In this document: in pieces, positions 10,558 through 21,565 of the stretch
Position numbering within the stretch: the first letter of the stretch is position 1
Layout: every line of letters begins with the position of its first letter
From: Aurifilum marmelostoma
Lineage: Eukaryota > Ascomycota > Sordariomycetes > Diaporthales > Cryphonectriaceae
Direction: 5' to 3'
Assembly: GCA_027559495.1 (NCBI GenBank)
Contig: JAMXSV010000007.1
Coordinates: 434,001-498,000, forward strand
DNA: 64,000 bases
Translations under genes and position numbers: made by a program
Notes under the pieces: model-generated
Databases searched by the model: none
What the model was told of the DNA's origin: nothing
The model's input: the letters and a program-made list of their open reading frames with translations, nothing else

Positions 10558-13024
10558 TTATACCTCCTCGCCAGCAACGGCCTCGTATGCACCCCTCCGG
10601 TCACTGCCCCGACCCGGCATCTGCATCAGACTCGGGGTCTCGTACATCTCGGTATAGTTGACCACGTGGCCGTCGAGCATCGCGGTGCCGTTCTCGCGCT
10701 GCTTGAACATGGGCGCAGAGTCGCACCAGAAATCCTTGCAGTTCGTGAGACAACCCTTGCTGTAGGGGTTCTTGCCCTTCTTCTTCCTGGTGTTGCCACC
10801 AGAGGCGGCGCCACGACCAGTTGCGGTCTCGACAAATGCGTCCACACCGAGCAGCTTGGTCATCAGCTTGAGTATGCCACCGCCACCGCCATGCTTGTGG
10901 CCGTGTCCATGCCCAGCGCTGGCATCTGGTTGGGCCGATGATCCGGACGGCGGTAGGCTTCCGGGGTCTAGAGGTGCGCCGGTCGAGGTGAAGGCCGATG
11001 TGAGAGAGCTGGAAGCGACCGTGTTCACGCCAAACATATTCTCGTACGTCGTCATGGCCTGTGCGACCTGAACAAATTGTACAAAGAGCAGCATGCCGAC
11101 CCACGTCAGCTGCAGGTTCGCCCATATAGTGACAAGCAGGGTAAAGGTGTCAGCGTTGACAATCTGACAGATGGTGGGCCCAAATATGCTGCATTCTTTG
11201 GAAGCAGTGGGCATGATGGCCGTGTAGTAGTTATATACGACAAGGTCCAGGCTCAGGATGCCCAGTGTAAGGTTGATGAGATAGAGGAAGAAGTGCCTGT
11301 GATTGTTGACGCCGACGCAGTTGTATACCCATGGGCAGTGACTACAGCCGAGAGTCAGTCAGGTGTTGCCATACGTTGATACAGAGCACAATTTGGAAGC
11401 TTCTTACTGGTCATGTCGCGCAACGCAACGCTGGCATCTCCGACAGTGCTTGCTTCTCAGGGGCGTCCGGATCATGCACTGGACGCAGAAGTTTGCCTCA
11501 TCGTACTTCCAGAGGCTAATAAGCTCATCGATGACGATCTTCTGCTCTGCAATGCCGTTCATCTTGGGCACAAAACCGGGATCGTAGGCCATGCACAGGT
11601 AGTAGAACCAAGTACACATGCCATAGAATGCCGCGAAGCACAGGTTCGTGAAGAATTGCCGGTGGTCGGCATCTGCACACGACTTAGACATTGCTTCTTC
11701 TATCCCAGGGTAGAAAGGTCGTAGACTTACCGGCTCGGAAAGTTGTGCTGGGCAGGACAGCAAAGAACCAAGTCGCACCGACCAGGAATAACGACGCTGA
11801 GAAGATTCCCGCCATCCAGGGCTTGTGACACGCAAGTCAGCAGGGAAGCTTGGGTCGCAAACGCAGAGGAGATACATACCGTCCGGGTGAACTGCCTCAT
11901 ATCAGCCGGCGCATACGTGAGAACATGCTTTGCAACGGAATGCAGTCCATACGCCACAGCCAAGGCCAGGGGCAGACCCACTATGGCTGGGAATTTGGAC
12001 AGGATAAATATCATGCTCCAGAGGATCAGGACAGGCCACAAGAATGTGAATTTGGTGACAAAGTCCTTCTTGTTCTTGATGAGGTAGCTGGCCCCAGGGA
12101 AGGTCGGCGTGACTGCATGCCCATCCTCATCATAGCCGCTCTCGGCGAGGGCCTTGCGCCATGCTGGGAGCGTGTTGAGCTCCTGAGCAGTAATGGCGGG
12201 CGTCTTGCCGGTATGTGTCTTGGCGAAGCGATCTGCGCCGTACTCGATGAGCTTCTGCACACAACCCGGGCTGCCCTTGACCAGCGCCCAGTGCAACGCC
12301 GTGAAGCCCTGCTCGTCGGTCGCGTGGACATTCGCGCCCCATCGTAGGTATAGGTCGACGCAGGCCGGAAAACCCTTATACGCGGCCCACATAAGCCCTG
12401 TGTGGCCGAAGCTGTCGAGGACGTCCACGGGGATGCCGGTATGGAGCAACAGCGTCAGCAGCAGCACATTGCCGTTGAATGTGCTCGTATGCAACGTGTT
12501 GTATCCTTGCGCGTCTGTGATGAGCGGGTCGGCGCCATGTTGGAGCAGCAGGTGAACGGTATAATAGTGGCACCGCTGGGCTGCCCACTGGAGCGCTGTG
12601 GCGACCGACTCTCCTCCCTTCTTGTTGATCTCGGCACCCTTCTCGATGAGAAACTTGCACATGGCATACTGATTGTTGATCGCAGCCCACTAAGAGAAGA
12701 AAAGAATAAAGTAAAGGTCAGTTAAGCTCAGCATCACCGGCACAGGAACGTTGGTATGGCTGCCAGACATACGTGTAACGCAGTGATGCCTTCGTCGTCG
12801 CAGTATGTCGCATCATACTCTTTGCTCTCAAACAGCTTCTCCATTGCCGCAATATCTCCTATCCTGGCCATGTGCATGATGTCCGTCTGCGGCTCGGCCC
12901 CGTCGGCGTTGCCGTTACCAAGAGAACCCATTTCCACATCCGAGGTGACTTGAGCTTCTGCCTTGGTGCCCTTCGCCGACGGTTGTATGGGCGCGCCCGA
13001 GCCCGGTCCCTCCTTGCTCGCCAT
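10558..13024 (-). CDS. akr1: Akr1-type palmitoyltransferase (ankyrin repeats plus DHHC domain)
   Basis: Golgi/endosome multi-pass enzyme that transfers palmitate to cysteines of substrate proteins; yeast Akr1 modifies Yck2. Five exons: 13024-12773, 12689-11880, 11821-11731, 11672-11408, 11341-10558; total 733 aa, close to yeast Akr1 (764). Residues about 50-270 form ankyrin repeats (GITALHWAAINNQYAMCKFL, NTLHTSTFNGN, GHTGLMWAAYKG, GFTALHWALVKGS). Two hydrophobic segments follow, then the cysteine-rich zinc-binding domain with CRRCQRCVARHDHHCPW, catalytic Cys near 475, split by an intron inside DHHC. Further membrane segments come next (FFLYLINLTLGIL, TLLVTIWANLQL) and TTYENMF, a TTxE-type motif. 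The tail has a GHGHGHKHGGGGG stretch. Intron 2 (11879-11822) appears to end in AAG, since only that site joins FTRT to PWMAGIF in frame. Confidence 0.95.
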
Positions 13025-13961
13025 TCCTGACAGGTGGGTCGGTTAACCTCGAACCTTGGTCTTGCGGGGTTTGTGACAGTCGCGGGCGGAGGGAGAGTGC
13101 GTGAGAGTTGCTCGAGAAGTTGCTGCAGAGCAGTTCGAGATTGCGAGTCGCGGTGTCGAGATCGAAACTGACGTAGGCGCCTCCTTCACTACGGATTAGT
13201 CGTACACGCAAGAGAGGAAGAGAATAGCCTGAGGCATGCCAGCAGAAATGGAGAATTAAAGCTCGTGGCTATCCAAGGACGCGGAAGAGCGAGGAATGGG
13301 AAGCATAAGATGCGAATCTAAAAGGTGTAATGCGACGAAACCGGTGAGCCCCAGGACTGTGCCGTAGGAACCGTTTGTTGGTAGAGGCAAGCAGCACAGC
13401 CATGATGATTTTGGCTCCATCTGCAGCGCTTGGCCTGACGTGCTGACCAGGGGGAGCCCCTCGCGCCCCCTGTCCTGTTGGGGGTCTCGTTGGCGCGCTA
13501 TGTTGGGGCTGCAACCCACTGAATTGTCTCTGGTGCGCCCGCCCTTCTGGAAGCTTGAAACCTTGATCAAGCTAAAACGGCACACCCCTGTCTGCTGCAC
13601 TGCTCTGTGTATGCCCTGCTGCACCACCTTTTTGTCCACCACAGCAGCTGCAGGCCCGCTTTTTCTTGAGGGTCTCCTCCATCCTCAACGTCGGACGCGC
13701 TCCCGAGGAGAGACAAACGTACGAGCCTCAGGTCACCCCACGAGACCACGGGCGTACGACACAGGAGGCTTCCTTCTCTACCTTGGGTTGTTCTCTCTAT
13801 TTATCAGCTCGTCCGGTCTCCCATCGCCACGTTTCTGAAGACGAGAGAGAGCGAGAGAGAGCAGGAGAAAGGGTAGCTCGTCCACGAAGGAAGGACACAT
13901 CTCAGCAGCACATCAAGCCGGCGCATATCAAGAGCAGCACCACCCTACCGTCTTGGACACC
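13025..13961. promoter_or_regulatory. Shared intergenic region between divergent akr1 and srp102
   Basis: A 937-bp region between two divergent starts. It has a GAGA-type purine run near 13840-13872, just before srp102. No gene is seen. Confidence 0.5.
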
Positions 13962-14840
13962 ATGGATCACTTTAAGAATTTCGTCGAGGTCATCATGACC
14001 CCCTCCGCCCCCGTCTTCATCATCGGCGGACTCATCGTGCTCCTGATGCCCCTCTTGATGCACTACTGGTTCACTCAAGCAGCCACCTACACCGTGCTCC
14101 CGTCTGTCCTCCTCGTGGGTCCTTCTGGCGCCGGCAAGACGACCTTCCATACCCTCCTCGAGCGCCGCGCCTCCCCTTCCGAGACGCACACCTCTCAGAC
14201 CTGGTCCACGACCGAGCTCGCCATCGACGAGAGCCGCACCTCCTCGTACCGAGACGACCTCGATGCCACGGGCGCCACGGCTGTTAGGTTCCTCATGGTC
14301 GACACCCCCGGCCACGGAAAGCTGCGGCACTACGCCTTTGGGCGGCTCACCCCCGAGGGTACACAGTCCACCAAGCTCAAGGCCGTGGTCTTCGTAGTCG
14401 ACGCTGCGGCCCTCTCGGAGCCCAACGTGCTGGCCGACACTGCGGCGTACCTGTACGACGTCCTCCTGCTGCTGCAGAAGCGCATGGGCTCCACCAAGAC
14501 CAGCAAGGCGCCCTACGCCATCCCGCTGCTGGTCGCGGCCAACAAGACGGACCTGTTCACGGCGCTGCCCGCAAAGCTCGTCAAGTCCAACCTCGAGAAG
14601 GAGCTGGGCAGGATACGGAGGACGAGGAGCAAGGGCCTGTTGGACTCGGGCGTGGGCGCGGACGACATTGGTGGTGGAGCAGATGAGGCCGATGACTGGC
14701 TGGGCGAGTATGGTAGCGACGAGTTCAAGTTTGAACAGATGCGAGAGTTTGATATTGATGTGGATGTGGAGGGGGGTTCAGTTCTCGGGGACAAGCCGAA
14801 TGTGGATAGGTGGTGGGCTTGGGTCGGGAACAAGCTATGA
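13962..14840 (+). CDS. srp102: Signal recognition particle receptor subunit beta
   Basis: ER-membrane small GTPase that anchors the SRP receptor alpha subunit and takes part in co-translational targeting. Single exon, 292 aa, starting at MDHFKNFVEV. One membrane helix lies at about residues 17-36 (APVFIIGGLIVLLMPLLM). The P-loop GPSGAGKTT is at about 53-61, the G3 element is VDTPGHGKLR and the G4 element is AANKTDLF. The frame upstream of the ATG (TTG GAC ACC ATG) offers no better start. An acidic insert with GADDIGGGADEADD lies in the C-terminal third and varies among fungi. Divergent from akr1; its 3' end faces the cystathionine beta-synthase gene. Confidence 0.93.
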   Translation: MDHFKNFVEVIMTPSAPVFIIGGLIVLLMPLLMHYWFTQAATYTVLPSVLLVGPSGAGKTTFHTLLERRASPSETHTSQTWSTTELAIDESRTSSYRDDLDATGATAVRFLMVDTPGHGKLRHYAFGRLTPEGTQSTKLKAVVFVVDAAALSEPNVLADTAAYLYDVLLLLQKRMGSTKTSKAPYAIPLLVAANKTDLFTALPAKLVKSNLEKELGRIRRTRSKGLLDSGVGADDIGGGADEADDWLGEYGSDEFKFEQMREFDIDVDVEGGSVLGDKPNVDRWWAWVGNKL

Positions 14841-15210
14841 ACTCGTCTCAAATCAAGTCACCGACAGCTACGAGGGTGCAGGCGTGTGAAGCGTCTATAT
14901 ATAGCATAATGATAATCCGGTCTACAATGCCACCTCCGCCCTGAGCATCTCAAACCGATATTACCAACTTGCGCACCATGAATCGCATAAACATATCCGC
15001 TTCTTTGATATTCTCTCCCCTATATGGTTGAAGCTATTCGGTACTGAGCCCCGAAGCCCATAGATGTTGAGTCTATGCCTCTACTATACCAATCTGAACC
15101 TGTACAAGGCAGAGCCCACACTGTCTTGAAAAGCAAACAATTAGATAGGCATCTGCCCCCCTGAAAACGCCACTCAATGCATAGATATCCAAGTAATGAA
15201 GTGCCCTTGC
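14841..15210. other. Convergent intergenic region between srp102 and cystathionine beta-synthase
   Basis: The 370 bases between two facing stop codons should hold both 3' UTRs. Nothing else is seen. Confidence 0.55.
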
Positions 15211-16992
15211 TCAGTTGGGAGTCCCCGTCCCCGAGGACCGCTTGCTCTCCGCCATCATGTGCGTCAGCAGGTCCACCTTTGTCACGACGGCAACGGGCTT
15301 CTTGCCCTTGCCATCGTCTTTGTTGTCCGTCACGACCGCGGCGCTGTTGTACTCGAGGAACTTGCTCAGCACGGTCAGCGGCGTGTCCAAGGTGATCTCG
15401 ACAAAGTGCCTCTTCTTCTTGCTCCTACTCGAAGCCTCTTCGGCCGTGAGAATATCACGAGGATCTGTCACCACCTCATCGATCTTGCTAAAGTCAAACA
15501 TGACATCGGTGACGGGGCTGTTGGCGCTGGCCCGCCCGCGCGAGATGTATGACAAGAGGTTGCCCAGGGTCACGAGCCCGACGAGCCGCCCGCCGGTGGG
15601 CGACAGCACGGGGAGCTGGTCGAAACCCTTGTCGCGCATGGTCTCAATGGCCTCGGAGCACAGCTGCGTGCTGAGCACACTGGTGACGGGCTTCAGGCGG
15701 AGAGAGCGGATCGTCTCGCCACCGTAGGGGTCGCTGGCGCGCCGCTTTTTCTGCGCCGCGGCCTCGACCTCAGCGCCGTTGACGGACGGCAGCAGATCAT
15801 TGGCGGCGAGCCAGTCGTCGTCGGCGAACTTAGAGAGATAGCTCCTGATGCTGTCGGGAAGGACGACCACAACGGTGTCGTCCTCGCCCAGGTTCAAGTC
15901 CGCCACGGCTCGCACCATGGCGGCCATCGCAGAACCCGATGATCCGCCGACCAGCAGACCCTCCTCGGCAATCAGCCTGCGCGCAAACATAAACGACTCG
16001 CGGTCGTCTGTCTTGTACCACTTGTCCACGATCTCACGGTCTAGCACGTCCGGAATGAAGTCGTACCCAATGCCCTCCACCTTGTAGGGGATATTGGCCA
16101 ACTCGCCCTGGTTCAGGCTCTCCGGCAGGGCCAGGATGCTGCCAAAGGGGTCCGCAGCAATGATCTTGACATCCGAGTTATGCTTTCTGATGCCTTTGGC
16201 GATGCCGCTGACCGTACCGCCCGTTCCCGCGCCAGCCACAATTGCCGTAACGGTGCCATTTGTCTGCTCCCAGATCTCTTCGGCGGTGCCAAATTCGTGT
16301 GCGCGCGGGTTGTCGACGTTGGTGTACTGGTCGAGGATGTGCGCCCGGGGAATCTCCTTCTGCAGTCGGCGAGCGACTCCAATATGAGACTCGGGACTGT
16401 CCCAGGCGGCCTGGGTTGGTGTGCGGATGATGGTAGCGCCGAGTGCGCGCAGAACCGAGACCTTCTCGGCCGACATCTTCTCGGGAAGCGTGATGATCGT
16501 CTTGTAGCCCTTGATAGCGCCCACGAGCGCCAGGCCGATTCCGCTATCATGTTTGTGAAGGTAGTCAGTACCGTACATCCTATTGAAGATAGTACTTGAA
16601 ATATCACTCCCACTCCATTTTTCTTTTATGTGAAGAGAGAATTCCAGAGGAAACAGGGTGGTGCCGACTTACGTGTTTCCACTGGTCGGCTCGATCAGCG
16701 TATCACCTGGCTTTATCCTGCCGCTCTTCTCCGCCTCCTCGATCATCCTGAGGGCTATCCTGTCCTTGACACTACCGCCGGCGTTGAACAGCTCGACCTT
16801 TGCGTAGACCTTGGCCTTGATCCCAAGCGATTGAGGGATCTTGTTCAGCCGGACGAGCGGCGTGTGCCCGATCAGCTTGGTAGCATCGATAGCACCTATC
16901 TCGCCCGCGGCGTGCACTCCATTGGTGGATGTTCCATTCGTTGTTGCCATCTTGGCGGCTGCGTTGTCGTCGTGCGCACAGGACAGAATCAA
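15211..16992 (-). CDS. cys4: Cystathionine beta-synthase
   Basis: PLP enzyme joining homocysteine and serine into cystathionine, first step of reverse transsulfuration. Exon 1 is 16992-16673 and exon 2 is 16543-15211, with an intron of 129 nt (GTAAGT ... TAG) that splits the conserved EPTSGNTGIGLAL. The open frame allows two starts: MILSCAHDD (550 aa) or, 14 codons later at 16950, MATTNGTSTNG (536 aa), which looks more like fungal homologues and is my preference. Motifs: NAGGSVKDRI with the PLP lysine near residue 62 (short form), phosphate-binding GAGTGGTVSGI, and VGGSSGSAMAAM. The C-terminus holds paired CBS domains (CSEAIETMRDKGFDQLPVLS and the VTKVDLLTHMM end), as in fungal enzymes. I see no heme-binding N-terminal Cys-His region of the mammalian type. 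Confidence 0.94.
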
Positions 16993-18376
16993 AGGGAGTC
17001 GAAGTTGATAGTGGTGCTGCGATATCAGAGTCGAGGGAATATAATATCCGGTGTTGCCACTGTTTTGTTCACTTTTTCACCCGTAACAGTCGAGCAGTAA
17101 GTAGCCTAGGACTGTACAAGAGGGGGAGAAAAAAGAGAATAAAAGGCGGGTCGAGAAACGTCGACGAGCGAGTTTGAAAGGCCTCCTACTAGTCAGCAGG
17201 TTGCTCTTTTTACATAACAAGAAGGAACGATCTGAGGCGGTAAAGAAGAAGGGAATATGGCTTGACAGCACACGCCACCGTCAACCGCAATGAGGCGGCT
17301 AGCCACGGGAGTGACATGACATGAGACCCCAAAAATTTATGACAGCGGAATCTTGAACTATCTCGATCGGGCAGGCCGCTTGTGGTCTTTGTCGCAAAAT
17401 TCGACAGCAATTTTTTCTTATTTGGCTAATCAATCTAGTTGCGTGATCTATCTGGACATGCTCATCATTCATGACCTGCCTGTCAGAGTTGTCACGAGCC
17501 CTGGAAGAGATTTGATGTGATCTCATAAGTATTGACGAATTGGCTAGGATAATTTCGAGACGCAGACGGATCCTGGAGATCTCATCGCGAAGCATGTGAA
17601 GAGAGAACTACAATATGCCCCGTTCGGAAAGCAGTACAAGTACAGAAACGAATGCAGGCCCATGAGACAGGAACATGGATAAATTCATTAAATACATGCC
17701 TCGCAATCTTGCTTATGCTGTCGCCTACATAGATATCGCCACATGTCGAATAGGCTTTCTGATTCTGATGCGGTGCGGACTGGACTGGATAACACATTTT
17801 TTTGTCGAAGAGGCTCCTACTAGGCTTAAGCAGAAGATTTCAGTATTTACCAAATTCAGGGCAATCTCGTCAGTTATAGGAGATGCGAGAATGCGCATGG
17901 CTTGGATGACCGTTGGGTCAATCGTCGAGGGCTTCGCCGCAATCCTACCACAGGGCCTGGCACGACTGATGATCAAGGAATCCACCGTTGGCCATCAAAT
18001 TGCAAAAGGGCTTTGTTCATGCCCAGCACTGCCTCCAAAGTTCATGTTGAATCGGCTGAATACTGCCACAAAAATGACACTCGGAAAGAACGATAGGAGT
18101 CGGATCGGTATCGTGCGAAGATTTTTTTATTTTTCGGCTGATGCTAACCCGCACACGCCAACATAGCCACCGCAGGACCGAATCGACTTGAGGGCCGCAG
18201 GGCCGCCTTATTCGCGGAACGGAACACTCTCTTTCAATTCATTCCATTCATCTACCCTCCCAAAGGTTGTTGGAGTAGCTGCGCGTGCCTGTCCTTTTTC
18301 CCGCAAGACACCAAAAGCAAGACCATATCCCATGCATTCGCCGAGGAGAAAAACGAGAACAACCGCCGTGGACCGC
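16993..18376. other. Intergenic region between rpl32 (3' end) and cystathionine beta-synthase (5' end)
   Basis: 1.4 kb, AT-richer than flanking exons. One open frame of 163 codons (17675-18166, +) has no recognisable domain or intron context and is not called. No repeat or RNA gene is seen. Confidence 0.5.
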
Positions 18377-19226
18377 TTACACCTCGGTGGTGACCTTGGC
18401 CTTGGGGTTGGTGACCTTGACGCCCAGCTGCTTCGCGCGGGCGATGATGTCGATGCGCTTTCTGGACGAGACGTTGTGGGCGATCCTATTATCACACAAC
18501 AGTCAGCTTCCCCTTCTTCCTTGATCCGCGAGGCTTTACATCCTCTCTCGGGATTCGGTGATGAATCATCAACGTACTCAGCGGCGTAGGTGCGGTTGTG
18601 CATCAGCAGCAGCTCAACATCCTTGGTGTTGCTGACGAGGAAGGCCTTGTGGCCGGAGGGCATCATGTGGCGGGTCTTCTTGTTGGAGCCATAGCCGATC
18701 TGTATACGTTGAAGGTCACAACCGGTCAGTCTCCTGCTTCCAGCGCGCAGACCACCAGCGTGGTTGAAATTCGTAGAATCCTCGAATGGTGTTCTGCATC
18801 ATCGTTCTTTGGTAGGACGTACCGAGGGCATGGCAATGTTGCCCCTGAACCGACGGCGGACGCGGTTGTCAATACCCTTGGGCTTGCGCCATGATCGGTC
18901 AAGGCACTTGAACCGGTCACTCTGGTGACGGTTGAAGAGCTTGGTGCCTACAAGCAGAAAGGTTTGTCAATATCTTTGCCCCACTACCCATGCGCACGTG
19001 AATTGACGATTGGAGAGTATGATCAACGGCGTGACGACGATGACGACGACGACGAACATTACGGGCTGGCTTAGATGAATCGTGTACGTTGTCGTCGTCG
19101 TCGTCGTCGTCGTCGTCGATCGTCGTTGGTGGGGAGGAGATTCGTGGCTGGAGGGAGGAACTTTTTTTCGATCGTTCGGTACATACGCTTCTTGACGATG
19201 GGAACGTGCTTCTTTGCGGCAACCAT
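18377..19226 (-). CDS. rpl32: 60S ribosomal protein eL32
   Basis: Cytosolic large-subunit ribosomal protein. Four coding exons: 19226-19187, 18947-18823, 18699-18578, 18485-18377; 131 aa against 130 in yeast. The product reads MVAAKKHVPIVKKRTKLFNR ... WRKPKGIDNRVRRRFRG ... MPSGHKAFLVSNTKDVELLL ... NRTYAAEIAHNVSSRKRIDI and ends VTTEV, an unmistakable eL32. All three coding introns follow GT..YAG. Intron 1 (19186-18948) is 239 nt and contains a CGT/ACG trinucleotide tract. An additional intron is predicted in the 5' UTR, ending five bases before the ATG. Basic, highly conserved and without anomalies in the coding sequence. Confidence 0.97.
19086..19121. repeat. CGT/GAC trinucleotide repeat in rpl32 intron 1
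   Basis: About ten copies of a TCG/CGT triplet, preceded at about 19028-19055 by a related GAC-rich tract. Both lie within intron 1 of rpl32. Confidence 0.85.
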
Positions 19227-19231
19227 CTTGA

Positions 19232-19302
19232 CTGATTGTCAGTATCAAAGGGAAAATTGCCAGGAAAAGAGTATCGAGGGCAGGAACAATAATCCGACGT
19301 AC
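19232..19302 (-). other. rpl32: Predicted 5' UTR intron of rpl32
   Basis: On the minus strand, GTACGT at 19302 is followed by a branch-like ATACTGAC and an acceptor AATCAG at 19232, five bases before the start codon. The length of 71 nt suits this genome. Leader introns are common in fungal ribosomal protein genes; this one needs transcript support. Confidence 0.6.
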
Positions 19303-20072
19303 CTTGACTGATTTTGATGCGGTTGCTGGGGTTGGAGGTTAGTGAGGAAACGAAGGGGACGTCTTCGATTGAGATCCGGCTGGGGCAGGGTGGGAAGTTT
19401 TCGCGGAGTCGCAGCGAAATGCCAGTGCGAGATCGAAAAATTGCACTAGCCACACCACCGCCACAAAGTCACGTGGACGGGATTGATGAGCCTCTTAGCT
19501 CCTCCGCAGGCGACGTTGGTATCGATTCACTTCTCTTCGCGGAGCTATTCATCGAAACGTAGAATTCAAAAACATTACCTGATCAACATTTGATTTTCAT
19601 TGTTCATATGTGTTTGGTTTGCACATATGGCTATTTGTGACATGTACATTTCTGATGTACGTTCGTCTTGCCATCCTGTCCTGCTTGCTACGGAACACTT
19701 CCCATGTTCCAGAGCCGCCGGCCCCACCTTCTGGGGTGCGACAGGCAAAAAAGCTATCAATGAGTTTCCTCGAATTCACCTATACGCAAAGTTCGTAGAG
19801 TGATGTGCGAAGAGTCGAGCTCAGACGATCAAACGTAGCACCCAAAATTCACTGCATCATTAACAAAGTTTTGCTACGGGTACCAAGCGTCGTTAAGAGG
19901 AAGAGCATTGATGCCACCCATTTCTTCAAGTCTATCAGACTAAATAAGTCGGTTGTCCTACAAGGAGATGCAGTCAAAACAAATTATCCTATGAGCTTAT
20001 CGCAAGGATGCCTGATCATGCTGTAGTCTTCATAATCGTGATAAGTCTTCTTTCCGCGTCGCAGGACGCCTC
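19303..20072. other. Intergenic region between the Xdj1-like gene (3' end) and rpl32 (5' end)
   Basis: Holds the rpl32 promoter side. No gene, repeat or RNA is supported. Confidence 0.5.
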
Positions 20073-21565
20073 CTACTGTGTGGCACACTGGGTGGTGCCC
20101 TCTTCATCACCGTCCATATCTTCCCAGTCGCCTCCTCCGAAACGTGGATCTCCAGAGTGAGCACCCATCTGGAAAGACTTTGGTTAGCAATCATGAAAAG
20201 AGGAACTATGGATGTCATTTGAATGCGACTGGGTCATGCTTACCTCGTCAAGATCGGCGTCTTCCTCGTACTCCACCTCATCAATCTCATCCGCTTCAAT
20301 CGCAGGTGCGGGTTGTGGCAACAGCTTCTGCAGGGCCTCATACGACGCATCGTCGCTGAGCCAGCCGTCCTCGGGAAACTGAATCTTTGCGACGAGGTAG
20401 AGATCACCTTTGGCATCACCCCTCTTCAGCGGCATACCCTCGCCCTCTACCTTGATTACATCGCCCGGCCGCATGATCTTTCCACGAGGGTACTCGATGT
20501 GGATACCACGCCCGTCGAGATGTTTCAGAACAACTCTTGAAAAGCCAGACAGCGACTCGGCCAGGGTGACGTTCAGTTCTGCGGACAGATCGGCCCCGAC
20601 ACGCGAGAAGACATCGTGGGGCTCCTCCACTAGCGTGAAGATGATGTCGCCCGGTGTCTGGTCAGGGAACTGGTCGGCCTCGCCTTCCAGTGTGATCTTC
20701 TCACCCTGCATGGCACCTCGCGGGATGTAAATCTCGATGGGCTTGATCTCGTCATTGATGCGCTTGCCCTTGCACTTCTTGCACCGGTCCTTCTCCTTGT
20801 AGTACATGCCAGTACCCTGGCAGTGATCACACTGCACGTGTGCGCGGCGGACCATACCGGGGCCAATCTGTTGGAAAGCCTCCTGGAAGCCATTGCCCTT
20901 GCAGCGGTCGCAGGTCTGCGGCTTGACCTTCTCCTTCGCGCCGGTGCCCTTGCACGTGGAGCATATGACCTTCTTATTAGCCGAGAACTTGACCGTCTTG
21001 CCCTTGTACAGCTCTTCCAGCGTCACCTTGTAGTGTTGCTCCTCGTCGGGGCCGCGACGCGGTCTTCTGGGCCCACCAGGTCCGCCACCACCGACGTCCA
21101 TGCCGAACATCTGCGCAAGGATGTCGTTCAGGTCGACGCCGGCACCTCCGGGCCCTCCGCCGCGGGAGGGGTCGAAGGCGGCCATGCCGTATTGGTCGTA
21201 CGCTTCACGCTTCTCTTCATCGCGGAGGATCTCGTAGGCTTGAGTGGCGGCTTTGAATTTGGCTTCGGCTTCTTCGCGGCGGTCTTCAGGGACCTTGTCT
21301 GGGTGATGTTGCAAGGCGGCCTGGTAGGAGTCTGGCAGTGAGCGTACTGTTTCCTTCGCGCGCACAAGGGGCTGTTTATAAGGAGATGGATGATCTGCAC
21401 ACCTTTCTGTAGGCCTTCTTGATCTGATCTGGAGTTGCGCTCTTGTCCACACCAAGCAGCTCTGGCTCAGGTCAGTTCATGCGTTGAAAGACCAACCCGG
21501 GAGTCCTGGACAGCCTCACCGTAGAGATCCGTGTCCCCTGCGCCTGTTGGCCCGTCACTATCCAT
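20073..21565 (-). CDS. xdj1: Type I DnaJ/Hsp40 co-chaperone of the Xdj1/DNAJA type with a CaaX box
   Basis: Hsp70 co-chaperone; yeast Xdj1 helps deliver precursors to the mitochondrial TOM complex. Exons: 21565-21520, 21461-21403, 21320-20244, 20168-20073; 425 aa. The J domain begins LYELLGVDKSATPDQIKKAY and has the HPD triad at about 41-43. A Gly/Phe/Pro-rich linker (DPSRGGGPGGAGVD ... GMDVGGGGPGGPRRP) follows. The zinc domain has four CxxC modules (CSTCKGTG, CDRCKGNG, CDHCQGTG, CKKCKGKR), then two substrate-binding beta domains. The last exon ends GTTQCATQ, so the protein closes with the CaaX box CATQ; Gln as last residue favours farnesylation, as in yeast Ydj1 (CASQ). Xdj1 rather than Ydj1 is chosen from the J-domain context, so the symbol is less certain than the family. 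Confidence 0.93.

Noticed and set aside
17675..18166. 163-codon open frame in the region before cystathionine beta-synthase
   Set aside because: No domain, no intron structure, AT-rich intergenic composition.
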